In this document: piece by piece, positions 21,638 to 32,655 of the stretch | How the letters are laid out: every line of letters begins with the position of its first letter | Position numbering within the stretch: the first letter of the stretch is position 1 | DNA from: Scalesia atractyloides | Taxonomy: Eukaryota > Streptophyta > Magnoliopsida > Asterales > Asteraceae | Length of the DNA: 64,000 nucleotides | Direction: 5' to 3' | Assembly (NCBI GenBank): GCA_947069175.1 | Contig: CAMTDV010000013.1 | Coordinates: 59,650,610-59,714,609, forward strand | Made by a program: the position numbers and the translations under genes | Notes under the pieces: model-generated | The model's database searches: none | What the model was told of the DNA's origin: nothing | The model's input: only the letters and a program-made list of their open reading frames with translations

Positions 21638-22893
21638 AAAATACAATTGATATTCTATTTAAACATGTGATGCAAAAGAAAAGCTAAATATGAACTTCTC
21701 GAAATCTAAGGCAAATATTTCAGATAATTGTGTTTCTTAACAGTAATTAGCTAATCGCACAAACCCTAACTTTCTTGCTAGATGGGTTAAACCTATTTCA
21801 TATATAAACATTCGAACAATCAGTTAATCAAGAACTCATTTTGGCAATTTAGATGTATTAGCACATCTGGTTACCTTTTGATGGCCAAAGTAGATCAAAT
21901 GTGTCTGCTAAAATTTTTGTTTTCGTTTGATCATTTAATCTTCTGGTAGCTAAGAGCTTATAAGAAATTTGGTTAGAACAGATCCTGTAAATTACAAAGA
22001 AGCTTATCATAAAATCATGGGCTAGTTTTATTTTATCACATCCAAGCCTTGTATTGCTCTGTAAGTAATACTCAAAACGATGATAAAGACGATGCTCAGT
22101 GTCACAAGAAAATACATCTGGATAATCATCGACATATCCATAACACAAAGACGTCTCATGGTAATCTTGAAAAGAAAGAAATCAAGATCAACCCACAAAC
22201 CCTAAATCGGTGCTTCAATAATTAACTACAAAAGAACACATAAAACTCAGCTCCGCTCTTGATTGAAACAGTTGGGGGAAACCAAATAAAGAACTAAATA
22301 AACCGAACGGATCAGTCGCAGCAAACCATAAATCGCCAAAAATGGGAACGGAAGAGGGAAAAGAGTTTAAAGGCGGTGTCACGAACATACCTCCATCGAT
22401 GATGGAATCAATCGAAGCAAACCCTAATTGCCGACTGGAAAACTGAAGGGCAGTCGCTGGCTAATTTGTTGGTGAGATGTGTTACCAGTGGTGAATTCAA
22501 CAAAGGAAGGGGTGTTAGAGGTCGATGTAGATGTTCATCCGATCGCAAACAATCGATGTAGGATTCCGAGGGTTTCATTGTTAACTGTGTTGAAGGGTGT
22601 GAAGCAAGAAGCCCTTCAAAGGGTGAAGACACTGGAAGGCAAGCTGTGGCGGGAGTCGGTGGTTCAGTGGGTGTGTAGATGGAGCGATACAAAAGAAGGG
22701 GGGAGAAGGGGCAAACTGCACAGAAGAAAAAATTGGTGGCAAAATCTCAAAGTCACAAAGTTCGAAGAAAAAAACAAAAAGTCATAAGGATGACTCGCGC
22801 TATATACTGTGGTAACCAACTAGTTTTTACTATATACTATGTTACATTATACTACAAGCTCTTTAAGAAGTAAAAAAGTACAAATATTGAAAG

Positions 22894-23412
22894 TAAGGAT
22901 GGCAATCGAAACCGAATACAATGAGTAAACCTGAAACCTGACACATTTGGAACGGGTTTAGGATCGGTTAATTGGATTTGGGAATAGTTTTTATTTTTTA
23001 GCGGGTTTGGATTTAGTGATACACTCGTTTACCCAATAAAGTGTACTCTTTACCCAATAAGTGTACCCGTTTACCCAATTGTATACCCCGTATAATTTCT
23101 TTAATATTATTATATATGCATATATATGATACATCCATTTTTTACATCTAAGTATTTTATTCTTTACACATTGTAGTTATTTGATATATTTTTATAGTGA
23201 TAATACTAAAGTAAACGATTAGTAATGTTACCAGGGTATACCCAACATGTAAGCTTTTTAAATTAACGGGTTTACCTGAAACCCGTGGTATACCCGAGTA
23301 TCCACCCACTAGAAACTGAGGGGTTTCAAGACGGGTTTGGATAAACTTATCTAACCGGGTTTGGGGTTGAAATTACCTAAACCCGTCCTAAACACGATCT
23401 ATTGTCATCCTA
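22894..23412. mobile_element. hAT-type MITE with 8-bp target duplication
   Basis: 519 bp flanked by the exact 8-mer ATTGAAAG (22886-22893 and 23413-23420). The ends TAAGGATGGCAAT and ATTGTCATCCTA form a short imperfect terminal inverted repeat of the TAGGGATGGCAA kind common in plant hAT MITEs (family knowledge). The interior repeats the word GTTTACCCAAT and has no coding potential. Confidence 0.9.
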
Positions 23413-23676
23413 ATTGAAAGGGTATGGTAATTTTGTTTATACAAAATTGCACAAATCAACATTTATGTTATACCTAAATTGCATTATTTATGTTATACCT
23501 AAATTGCACTTCATATCTTTCACTATAAAATCAGCCAAAACCCAAGTTTTATATTCATGTTTTGCTACGAGAGTCAACCTTTAACACTAACTATCTTTAA
23601 TTTCTTGGTTAAGTTACCTCACATGCAAAGCATGTGAGGGTATTATAGTCTTTTCTCAGGTCTTTTACTTAATATA

Positions 23677-25753
23677 GAGTAAATTGGCAATTTAGACCCT
23701 TATGTTTATCTCAAATTTTCATTTTAGTCCAAATAGTTTTTTTTCTTCTCTGATTCCTGAGTTTTTCATATTTTTTTGCCATTTTGATCACATTGTCTAA
23801 CTCCATCTAAAAATCTCAGTTTTAACTAGGGATATTGTTGGCATTTTTGTTATAAGCTGTTCGAACTTGTTTTAGTCCAAAATTATTTTACATTAACAAA
23901 ATAAAAGAAAAAAAATGCAAAGTTATAAAAAGCACACAAACATATTACTATATATATAGTGTAAGATTAAATAAATGCTTATTTTACCTAAGTAGAATGA
24001 GAAAAAATCTCAATCATTCATTTTTTAAATCGATGGTTAAGATGAAAATGTAGGAAGAAAAAGAGTGTAAGGGTATCTTGAGAAAATCATATTTATTGAT
24101 TTTCTCGATCCACATGCAAGACACATGCATATTCCACCCATTTTTTAAACATTCATAATTTTTTTATGTGACGTTATTTTTCATAAAAAATTCACCATAA
24201 AATCGAGCGTATTTTTATCTTTAATTTGAGTACCATATTGTTAATTGGAAATAAATAATCTCACCTTTTTAACTTTGGCAAATAATAATCCCAAGTCAGT
24301 TATTAGCCGATAATAATCCGAACTCGTCAGTTTTTTTTTGTAAAATAGTCCGCTATTAAAATAGCTTAATGGAGTTAAGTTTTTTTCCGAATTACAAATC
24401 TATGTTTTAGGACTTTTAATCTGAATAAGTATACGAGTCGATTGATGTAAAACTTACCTCGAAATTGTGTTCGAAATGGCTTGGTTTTTGTTAATTGGAA
24501 GTTTAAACACCCAAATTGAAGCACCGTTTATGTGGGTTGGAGCAGTATTTTAAGTTAAGTTTTACATCAATCGACTTGTATCCTCGTTCTGATCAAAAGC
24601 CCTAAAACATCGGTTTGTAATTCGGAAGAAAAAAAACTTAACTCCGGTAAGCTATTTTAACAGCGGACTATTTTACAAAAAAAAAAATTTGGCCAGTTCA
24701 GGATATTATCGCCTAATAACTGACTTGGATTATTATCGACAAATTGATAAAATTGGCATTATTTAAATCCAATTACCTATAAAATATGACGATTAAAAAC
24801 GCACAAAATTATATATGCTAAACCAAAAATAAACATAAAAAGATTTTATTACCGTCTCTAAAAACTTTTCTTCCCAAACCCACCACCTTCCACCACCTAC
24901 ACCACAACAAACAAAGATTCGTTCATTCTTGATAAGTTCATTCTCTCGATTAAAGCATTTGTTATCTAACTTACACCACCACATGCATTGACTTTCTATT
25001 AAGTGAATAAGATCCACCGCCGCCACCATGTACACCCAAGAAATCGACCACCCAATCTTGAACCTGTAACAGACCACTTCGAAAACATGTTTATCCCTCA
25101 AATCACCCACTGTCTTCACTGTCTATCGGCGTCGCCGTCGTTACTCCAGCTAAAGCCGCCGGCGCCGATTGTCAAATCGGCACCGATCTGAGGCAAAAAT
25201 TATACCATTCTACTCGTATTTTTGTCCTGAATAAAAGCCCTATAGTTTTTTAGTGACACCCCCCGTACCGATTGAACATGAATTTTTTAAATATAATCAC
25301 GGGGCGATTTCAAGGGTTTACATGGGGAAGAAGACACAGTGGGGTGGTGTCTGATTACGGTGATGGAGGTGGTGGGTGGTGGTGACGGCGACAGGTGGTG
25401 TGGTTGGTAATGGTGGTGGCCGCAGCTTGTGGTAAAGAAGTTAGAGAAAAATGGGTGTGAGAAAGAAAGAAGTTATATATCATTCTTACATATATTAGTA
25501 TTATATATACATACATATTATATAAATGTCACGTAATTAAGTTTTGGACTAAAACGGTAAAGTTGAAAAGTTACAACGAAAATGCCAAAAATGTCTTTGC
25601 TTAAAACTAAGGTTTATAGACGGAGTTATATAATGTAATCGAAAGGGCAAAAAAAATGAAACACTCAGAGACTCAAAGGAGGAAAAAAAAAGAACTATTT
25701 GTATTAAAATGACAATTTAGAATCAGCCTTAAAACTAAAATGATAATTTACTC
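23677..25753. mobile_element. Second MULE-like TIR element nested in the 4.1-kb one
   Basis: Left end GAGTAAATTGGCAATTTAGA matches, inverted, the right end (GAGTAAATTATCATTTTAG on the minus strand), and similarity extends about 220 bp inward (TTTTAGTCCAAA, AACTCCRTCTA, TTTTGGCATTTT blocks). Flanking 9-mers CTTAATATA and ATAATTTTT do not match. It contains Pro/His-rich short frames near 24990-25190 that I do not regard as a gene, a partial (TA)n-type element at about 23953-24241, and the foldback element. Confidence 0.65.
24242..24775. mobile_element. Foldback element, almost one long palindrome
   Basis: 534 bp. The left arm (TAATTGGAAATAAATAAT.. through TTGTAAAATAGTCCGCTATT and TCGATTGATGTAAAACTTA) is matched inverted by the right arm over about 230 bp each, leaving a short unpaired centre. 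No coding potential and no clear target duplication. Confidence 0.8.
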
Positions 25754-26122
25754 ATAATTTTTTAAAGCAAAGTCAACCCCTTTCTCTCACTCTCCCCTAG
25801 ATTCAAAACTTAAATACCTCTCACTCTCTCTCTCATCTAACTATGAATTTTTTTTAACGTAAATTTGGATCACTAACATAACATTGTATTATCATCGTGC
25901 CACCAGCAGAACCACTGATCATATCCATCTTCACTAGGCATAATGCTTATACATCAATCAAAAGGAAACCCATAGATATAAGAAAAACCCCTTGTGCAAA
26001 TCGAACCAAGACCTATTAGTCTCAAAGTCTTATCATACCTCCAAAATGCCAATAGGCTATGAAATCATGGGCTCATCCAACTATAGATACCTCTCAACAT
26101 CTTTAACAAACTCTCTCTCCCT

Positions 26123-26125
<3 letters not shown>

Positions 26126-26156
<31 letters not shown>

Positions 26157-26632
26157 GAGATTCAAATGGGAAGAAAAATTTTGTAAGAATAAAAAGAATA
26201 ACTTTTAAACAATAGAAATTCTTCATTTACTTCATTTAATGTGTGTATTTAATATTATGAAAAATAGTATATATTAAATCTATAATTATCATTAATTAGC
26301 TAATTAATTAAACTTGTAACTCATTTTTAATATACTTTTTCAAGATAAAATAATTTATGGTGAAGGACAATTTTCGACATTTGTAGGATAAATTTTAGTA
26401 TGTGTAGGTTAAATTTTGAAATGTATAGGGTAAATTTACATGTGTGTAGGATAAATTCCGGTAAGTGTAAGACATATATAGGATAATTTTGAAATGTGTA
26501 GGATAAAATGTTTTTACTTTATTAATGAGAGATAATATAATTAATAAAAGAAATTATAAACTATTTAATATTTTACTATTATGCTCTTTCTTCTTTTTCT
26601 TCTCACGTTATATTTTTCTCAAATGAACCTCC

Positions 26633-26660
<28 letters not shown>
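26126..26660. mobile_element. (TA)n-flanked inverted-repeat element, copy 1
   Basis: Flanked by TA runs at 26126-26153 and 26633-26660. Ends GTGGAGATTCAAATGGGAAG and, inverted, GGAGGTTCATTTGAGAAA. Between about 26380 and 26515 the word TGTGTAGGATAAATT recurs five or six times. Similar ends occur at 31218-32073. It resembles MITEs that insert into (TA)n tracts, such as Micron-type elements (from memory); superfamily uncertain. Confidence 0.6.
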
Positions 26661-26663
<3 letters not shown>

Positions 26664-27567
26664 TCATCCAACTATAGACCCCCTCAACATCTCAAATTCA
26701 CCATTCCCTAATTTTGATTCATCACAGATAAACAACAATCTGCAACTATTTATCAAATGAAATAAATCAACCAAGATTTATGCAGATAATGAAATAAAAC
26801 AACCGGCAACTGTTTCTAACTCGACCAGCCCGTTCACAATTTTTATCAAGAAACTTTTTTTCTAAACCCACCATCGATCTGTTACGCTTCCTTTACATTT
26901 CTAAAACCCACCATCGATCTCTGTTATTTGAACCATCAACATCACCATCGTAGGACAGTTGCATCACCATTTACGTCCAAAAAGGATCCTCCGGTGGTGA
27001 GGATGGTGTACGGTGGTAGTTGCAAGTGGTTATCGATAGGAAGTTGACGGTAATAGTGGTGTTCGGTGGTTGTGACTAGAGATGAGTGGTGGAGTATGGA
27101 GAAGGACGGTGACGGAGGTGAGTGGTGGGGTGACCAGCGGCAAGAGGGTTGTTTTTTATTTGACTTTCTTGTTCTCTGTACAATCTTGATGAGACATCAA
27201 GAAAAAGCAACAATTATTTATCTGAATCTTGAAAATTCAAGATTTTGTTGAAGAGTATTCTAGTATAATTCCAAGATGCTAGGATTTAAGTTTAAATCAC
27301 GTGAGTAAAAGGTGTTTGATGGAAGTGGTGTGGCACTATGGTGGTCTAAGAGTGTTTGTGTTTTTATTTTAAACATGATATATTAAATATGGTAATAAAG
27401 GAAAAGACCAATTTAATTAAAAAATTAAACACAGTCAGTGTTAAAGGTTGACACCGTAAGAAAACATGAACATAAATGTTAGATTTGGCCGATTTCATAA
27501 TAAAATGTATCAAGTACAATTTAGATATAATATAAGAATTGATATGTACAATTTTATCTTTTATTTA

Positions 27568-29149
27568 TCAAAATTTTCATAAAAGTTACTTCAAAGTAGC
27601 TTTTCATTTAATTGGACATGGGTTTTCTATTTTTATTGTTGGTTTGACTTGTAAAATACATAAATTTAAGAATTCTAATATATATTGTATATCACGATAA
27701 CTCTCTCGGTTATTCAACAAGCTTCTCCTTTTATAAAGAACTAGTAGGTTATACTCACGCTTGGTGATGGGGTGACCCAATTTTTAATGAAAATATAGAC
27801 GCAATAGTAAAAATAAGTTAATGGCATGAATTCGTTTGATATTGATTCGGTTCATAAAGATACCGACACTTACCGAAAGAGATACAAAAAAAGTCACCAT
27901 ACGACCAAAAAAATACCGAGATGTGTTTACATTGATCGAAACAATAAAAACGAATATCAATTTCGGTACTAACGTGACGTTATTTGGTAGTATTAGACCA
28001 TTCGTTTTGTTACATGTACAACACTAGGTTCGCTTGAAACTTAAAAAAGAAATAAAAAAAATAGAAAAGCAAAAGGAAAGATGAAAAAAGAATCAAAAAA
28101 GACAACAATCATAAAAAAACAAAAATCACTATAGTTAAAAAGTTAATAAATTATATAATAATAATAATAATAATTACTTATAACACTAAGATTTTTAGTT
28201 TTACCCCACTACTTATAAAAGAATTACTTATAGCATTTAGATTTTTAATTATACCCCACTACTTAAAGTAAACTTTATATATGTCTTACTCTTTTATAGT
28301 ATAACAAGATTAAGACACTCACCAGTTATTAAAAAAGAAAAAAAAGTATTTAATTCGTATTATAACGCTGTAATGATCAAATAAAAATGTCTTTTTTATG
28401 AAATGTAATCAATTAAAAATGTCTTTTAATAAGTGTTAGAGCAACTTTGGATATAACTCGTGTTAGCTTTATAATTCGTGGGTGCAAGTGAAAATTGGAT
28501 CAAACTCATCATACACATTGTATATATATAGTAACGCGTGTTTATCATGAAAATTATTTTTTTAGTAATCAGCTACATTATCAAAAGGTTAACATCTTTT
28601 AAAGGTTTCTTCATTAGTCTATTTTTAGGGTTATCGGTATACTTGTATTTGTTTTAGGAAATGTTAGCATTAAACAATTTCCAATAATATATAATTAATT
28701 GAGTAATCAAGTTCGTTTCGTATATAACATGAAGGAGATGAAACGTGTTACGTTTTAAAGTTCTATATGCTACGGTAACATTTGTACGTAAGTGTTTGCT
28801 TATGGAGTAATTAAACAAATACAAAGTAGATTATCTTTAATATGTATATTGTATTTGAAATATCTTAAATTAAAACTTTTGATATGCTTAGAGCTGAGTG
28901 TGTACAACTATGCATCATGATTCATATATAAGGTATGTTGATGTGGTTCAATCGCTGGCAAAAAAAAATAGAGCGAATACTAGAAGATTTTTAGAGACTA
29001 ATTTTTCTGTTTATTCATCTCATAAACAGAAATCTCATATATAGGTTTACAACTCAATTCACGACTACTAGTTGTGAAGATCCCTAGAAAGATGAAACCA
29101 CACTTCTTTCATTTTTTTGCCATTAAAATATTACATCAATATAAAAGGT
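27568..29149. other. A/T-rich intergenic DNA
   Basis: No gene seen. ACTAGTAGGTTATACTCACGC at about 27741 resembles a reversed Helitron 3' end. A run of A-rich sequence at 28040-28140, an (ATA)n tract near 28155 and a repeated pair (ATACCCCACTACTTA / TTACCCCACTACTTATA at about 28202 and 28251) are present. Confidence 0.6.
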
Positions 29150-29470
29150 AAACAAGCAACAAGTCGCGTCGCTACCTCTTTTTAAATAGCAAAGCTAAGT
29201 TTTTTAAACACTACATTTATATATCTCGGGGTCATAACATTATTGTGCATTATCCTTTTAACTCGGCTAAGTAGGTCTACAACCTTTGAAGCAAGGAAAC
29301 CAAAAGTATCAAAAGCGAATGAGATAAACACGTGCTGATTGTCAAGGCACGCTTTCTTATATCTGGTCACTTTGTTCGAAGCAGTTTTCAAAGCAGTCTG
29401 ACCCACCGTAAAAGCACTACCCCTAAGCTCATAAGAAGAAAATCTTATTAGATCCGCACATACATGTAAC
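29150..29470 (-). pseudogene. C-terminal fragment of a plant reverse-transcriptase-like element
   Basis: The minus-strand frame reads VCADLIRFSSYELRG, AFTVGQTALKTASNKV, KACLDNQHVFISFAFDTFGF and KVVDLLSRVKRIMHNNVMTP, with a stop before KEVATRLVACLPF. From memory this closely resembles the conserved tail (DNQHVFIPFAFDTFGFLAP-like) of a widespread plant reverse-transcriptase family whose C-terminus includes a restriction-like endonuclease region. The preceding 150 bases on the minus strand are low-complexity and unlike the family, so the fragment is truncated. Interrupted and surely inactive. Confidence 0.6.
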
Positions 29471-29720
29471 TGAAAAAGTATAGAAAAACATAAAAAATAT
29501 GATAAAAATAGAAACACTAATAAATATAAATAAGAAATAGTCAAGATATACATGCATGCTTCTTTGTATGCGAACGTGAGTAGAGCACGCATCATGTGTC
29601 TACCTCTTGTGTCTTCGCACAAAAAAGGTTTAGGTTATTGTTTGACACGTAATATCTCACACCTTGCGGACACACGATTTAATTTGCCTCTTTCAAGGAA
29701 TATGTATGTATACACGTGGT

Positions 29721-29730
29721 ATATATATAT
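29721..29730 (+). promoter_or_regulatory. Possible TATA box for the 56-aa gene
   Basis: ATATATATAT in the context ACACGTGGTATATATATATACAG. A CACGTG-type G-box core lies just upstream (29713-29718). It is about 375 bp from the ATG, so the assignment is tentative. Confidence 0.3.
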
Positions 29731-30104
29731 ACAGAGTGAGATTTTTTTATAGAAATTTTTAGATATACGTTCCGATTCTGGTTCTATAAAAAATTTAAGT
29801 ATATCTGTTTTCGATCCCGGTAGGAAATCCTATGCTTCGCCAATGAATCCCATTAACAATATCATAAGTGCAATCAAATATAAGTTCTTTAATTTCCATT
29901 AGTTTTCAATTTTAGTTTTGACCCTCTGTTTTCATTCTTCTTAATTTCTCAACATAATCGATCTTAAGTCATTTATATCGACATATCGTTCAAATTCAGC
30001 ATAGTTTCTTTCAATTCGCTGTTAATTACCTTCAATTTGCTACAAAATTAGTCATAATCACCCGTTGGAAATCTTCTAATTTTAAGATCTGTTTTGTTCC
30101 ATCA

Positions 30105-30275
30105 ATGGCGGCCCCTGTTTCAAATGCGAAGAAACCCGCCGCGGCTTTTCAACCAAGAAGCGGAAGAGTAAAAGCTCAAATTTTTGAAGAGATCTTGGGT
30201 CTAGTCAAGAAAGATGACGATTCTGCCGCCACAACACATCCCGCGAATACGGTGGCTGATGGGAAGGCTGTTTAG
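30105..30275 (+). CDS. Small basic/acidic protein, 56 aa, single exon, intact
   Basis: ATG in the context TCAATGGCG opens a 56-codon frame ending TAG at 30273-30275. The first half is Ala/Lys/Pro-rich (MAAPVSNAKKPAA), then a central PRSGRVKAQIFEEILGLVKK block predicted helical, then an acidic/Ala/Thr tail. The coding part is clearly more G/C-rich than its surroundings, as expected for a real exon. It is followed by an AATAAA at 30370-30375. No signal peptide or membrane segment. The central block reminds me of small plant proteins with a KRGQIKxxIF-type motif, but I cannot verify a family. No interruption, so it is the best candidate in the window for a working host gene; function unknown. 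Confidence 0.6.
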   Translation: MAAPVSNAKKPAAAFQPRSGRVKAQIFEEILGLVKKDDDSAATTHPANTVADGKAV

Positions 30276-30369
30276 TCATGAATCTGTGTTTGATGGCTTG
30301 TGTTATAGAACTATCCTTGAGAAAGATCCTTAGTTATATAAGGGTATAGTCTCATTTTGTATATAGTAT

Positions 30370-30375
30370 AATAAA
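30370..30375 (+). terminator. Possible polyadenylation signal
   Basis: AATAAA 95 bp after the stop of the 56-aa gene, in an A/T-rich context. Confidence 0.4.
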
Positions 30376-30589
30376 TACTAGGTTAGTAGTTGGTGATTGA
30401 ATAAAGGATATGATGTAAAAAATGTTCATAATTCAATATAACTAAACATGATACATGTAATACGCCACTCAATATACAACTAAGTGTATATATAATCAAA
30501 TTACAATATCTATAATGCATAGTGCTGAAAATATATACCTCGCTAAACCATACCAAACAAGTTACCAACTCATTGTTTTGCGACAATAT

Positions 30590-30850
30590 TGACCTTGTTG
30601 AACTATACCTAACAAAGTTTCCAGCTCGTTATTTTGCTCTGGTAAAAGATCCTCTTTAGACCATGCCTCTGAGAACAAAGAATAAAAAAAATCTATGAGA
30701 AAATAACAGACCATAAGCAAACCAGTGCAAGAACATCAAAAGTAACAATCTATGTGCACCATCGCTCTTCTCCATAAATTCCGACGACTTTGACAGACCC
30801 CTCATTTGAAACATCAACTTCTCCATAAAACACATAGTTTTACTCAACTA
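30590..30850 (-). pseudogene. Unidentified gene fragment with exon-like blocks
   Basis: On the minus strand, YVFYGEVDVSNEGSVKVVGI (about 30840-30765) is followed by a T-rich stretch ending TTTGTTCTCAG (acceptor-like) and AWSKEDLLPEQNNELETLL (about 30665-30605), which ends at a GTATAG donor-like site. The two blocks look like exons but do not join in frame through a canonical donor after the first. No family recognised. It may be a captured or decayed host gene piece. Confidence 0.3.
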
Positions 30851-31190
30851 AAAACACCCTATAAACCTGCCTATAACATTTAATATTACTGACAAGGCTA
30901 AATCTGCAAAAAAAAACTATCGATAATCATGTTCAAAACATGCATCCGAACACCTCTTAGTCTAGCAATTAAAAAGGGAAAAAGCAAAGCAAGTATGATC
31001 CCCTATAGATACCATGAAGTAGTAAGCCCATCAAATAACTTTATCGGTCATAGTATTGAGTAAAATAAGCTTATAAGCATTATATGCAATATCGATAAGA
31101 CCAAAGGTATAACTGTATCAGTCATAGCATTGAGTAAATAAGTGAAGTATAATTTTTAAAATATTTCCTCACTTTTTCACCTTTTTAGTG

Positions 31191-32069
31191 TATATATATA
31201 TATATATATATGTATATGGTGAGGTTATTGTGAGAAAATTTAAAAGTGTGAGAAGGATAAGAAACAATCTAAACCATTAGATATTTAATCTAATGGTTGA
31301 GATCATAATGACAATTCCTGTAAATAATATTGACTATTAAACTAACTAATTTTCTAGATTAAGGATATAAAGGTAAGTTTAATATTTTTAAATAAGAAAC
31401 TAACATTAATACACATGCAAAGTTCCACTTTTCTTTTAAACATCAATAACTTTTTCCACGTAACTTTTTTTTTAAATTACACCATAATAACGAGTGTTTT
31501 TTTATCTTTAATATGAGTACAATATTGATATATTTATCTAGAGTTATTTCTGTTTTTATATATTTAGGGTGTTATTTCTGTTTTGATTCTGATTAAAGTG
31601 TTGACTGATGTTATATTAGGGTGTTATTTCTGTTATATTTAATGTTAAGGTGTTCTTTATAAGATGTGCCCTTCAATATAACTGTTGTGGTGTTTTTATA
31701 AGTTATGATGTTATTTTTGTTATATTTCTGTTCTTTATAAGATGTATGCCTTCAATATACATGTTGTGGTGTTTTTATGAGTTAGAGTGTTTTTATGAGT
31801 CAGTGTGTTTTTTATGAGTTATATTTCTGTTATTTATAAGATGTATGCCTTCAATATACATGTTGTGTGTTTTTATGAGTTAGGGTGTTATTTCAAATTC
31901 GAAAATCCTACAATAACCGCCAAAAATCGCTTGCATATATTCATTCCATAATTAGATTTTATTAGTTAAATTACACTTATACCCTTAAACTACCAAAATA
32001 AAAAGGGACACATGTCACCTCCATAATCTTTGTTATCCTTCTCGCACTTTTAAATTTTCTCATATGAAC

Positions 32070-32100
<31 letters not shown>
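31191..32100. mobile_element. (TA)n-flanked inverted-repeat element, copy 2
   Basis: TA runs at 31191-31210 and 32074-32100. Inverted ends of about 45 bp: GGTGAGGTTATTGTGAGAAA and, inverted, AGAAGTTCATATGAGAAAAT, continuing TTTAAAAGTGYGAGAAGGAT. The interior has CCATTAGATATTTAATCTAATGG (perfect palindrome, about 31277) and at 31560-31890 about three imperfect repeats of TATGCCTTCAATATACATGT with GTGTTTTTATGAGTTA. Interior sequence near 31436-31530 matches 24150-24240, showing a third, partial copy. Confidence 0.65.
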
Positions 32101-32105
<5 letters not shown>

Positions 32106-32650
32106 TTGACGTCGCGCGTTGCAGCGAAATCGAGCAAATGATAACGTAAAGCAAACATGATTTGAAAATAAAGCATGTTGTTTTGAAAGCCAAACCATTA
32201 TAACGGTTAGCTTATCATTGTACCGTTTTATGATATCAAACAAATACTTTATTTTGAGTACAACTTCGTTTTTAACAAAACTTATAACGGAATGTCGATG
32301 GAAAAAATCAAGCACAACTACGTACTTAAATTTTTAGAAAAAAGTTATAAACGTAAATTATTAAAGAAGTATCAAATTAATTGATAAATAATGTATGTTC
32401 TAAAAAAAGAAAAAAAAGAGTTATTAAAAAATGGTAAAGGTAATTGTTAGGGGATAGGTTTTTATAGTTGTTGATCATACATCCTGATGTGTTGCCTGGA
32501 TCAGTTATCCTTAGCGGGTAATGAAAGGATTCAGATGATCAAGGTTCCTTGTTATTACTTATGATTTCTAACAATTGTTCTCGATATTTTCTGATATTTA
32601 TGTGCAGGTTATTAACGAAGTGGACTAAGTCTTAGCTGGAATCTCGGGAA
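32101..32650. other. Intergenic DNA; right part may be an LTR fragment
   Basis: 32101-32440 is A/T-rich with GACGTCGCGCGTTGCAGCG at 32108 (Helitron-terminus-like) and no gene. From 32445 (TGTTAGGGGATAGG) to 32650 the sequence resembles the left part of a copia LTR split by element A; the right part would be 55762-56090 (inference). Confidence 0.4.
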
Positions 32651-32655
32651 TAATT

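Larger units (their letters stand above)
19200..22790 (-). other. Candidate spliced minus-strand locus with a MULE in one intron
   Basis: Minus-strand signals fit three exons. Exon 1 lies about 22790-22391 (donor GGAG/GTATGTTC), downstream of a TATA-like AGTATATAG near 22800. Exon 2 is 22165-21875 (acceptor TTTCTTTTCAAG/ATTACC, donor AAAAG/GTAACC). Exon 3 begins at 19490 (acceptor TTTGCTGCAG/GTGACTGG). Two readings of exon 2 are possible. (a) ATG at the end of exon 1 spliced to exon 2 gives a 47-aa ORF with one hydrophobic segment (MIIQMYFLVTLSIVFIIVL), stop at 22028. (b) A second frame is open through all 97 codons of exon 2 (ETSLCYGYVDDYPDVFSCDT..) and would stop just inside exon 3, but I find no start for it. 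The predicted second intron contains the whole MULE at 19969-21637. I recognise no family; it could be a non-coding RNA or chance. Confidence 0.35.
23440..27558. mobile_element. MULE-like element (4.1 kb) with nested insertions
   Basis: Inverted ends of about 170 bp: 23440-23615 against 27390-27558 (shared blocks TACCTAAATTG, AAATCRGCCAAA, GTCAACCTTTAACACT). Flanks TTTTGTTTA (23431-23439) and TTTTATTTA (27559-27567) form an 8/9 match, the expected 9-bp duplication. No transposase is visible. It contains a second TIR element (23677-25753), a foldback element (24242-24775) and a (TA)n-flanked element (26154-26632). The left end lies 10 bp from the hAT MITE duplication. Confidence 0.75.

Noticed and set aside
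21858..22148. YVDD motif in a 96-codon minus-strand frame, resembling the reverse-transcriptase catalytic motif
   Set aside because: The surrounding residues (CYG before, YPDVFSCD after) do not match any reverse-transcriptase block and no other RT motif is near.
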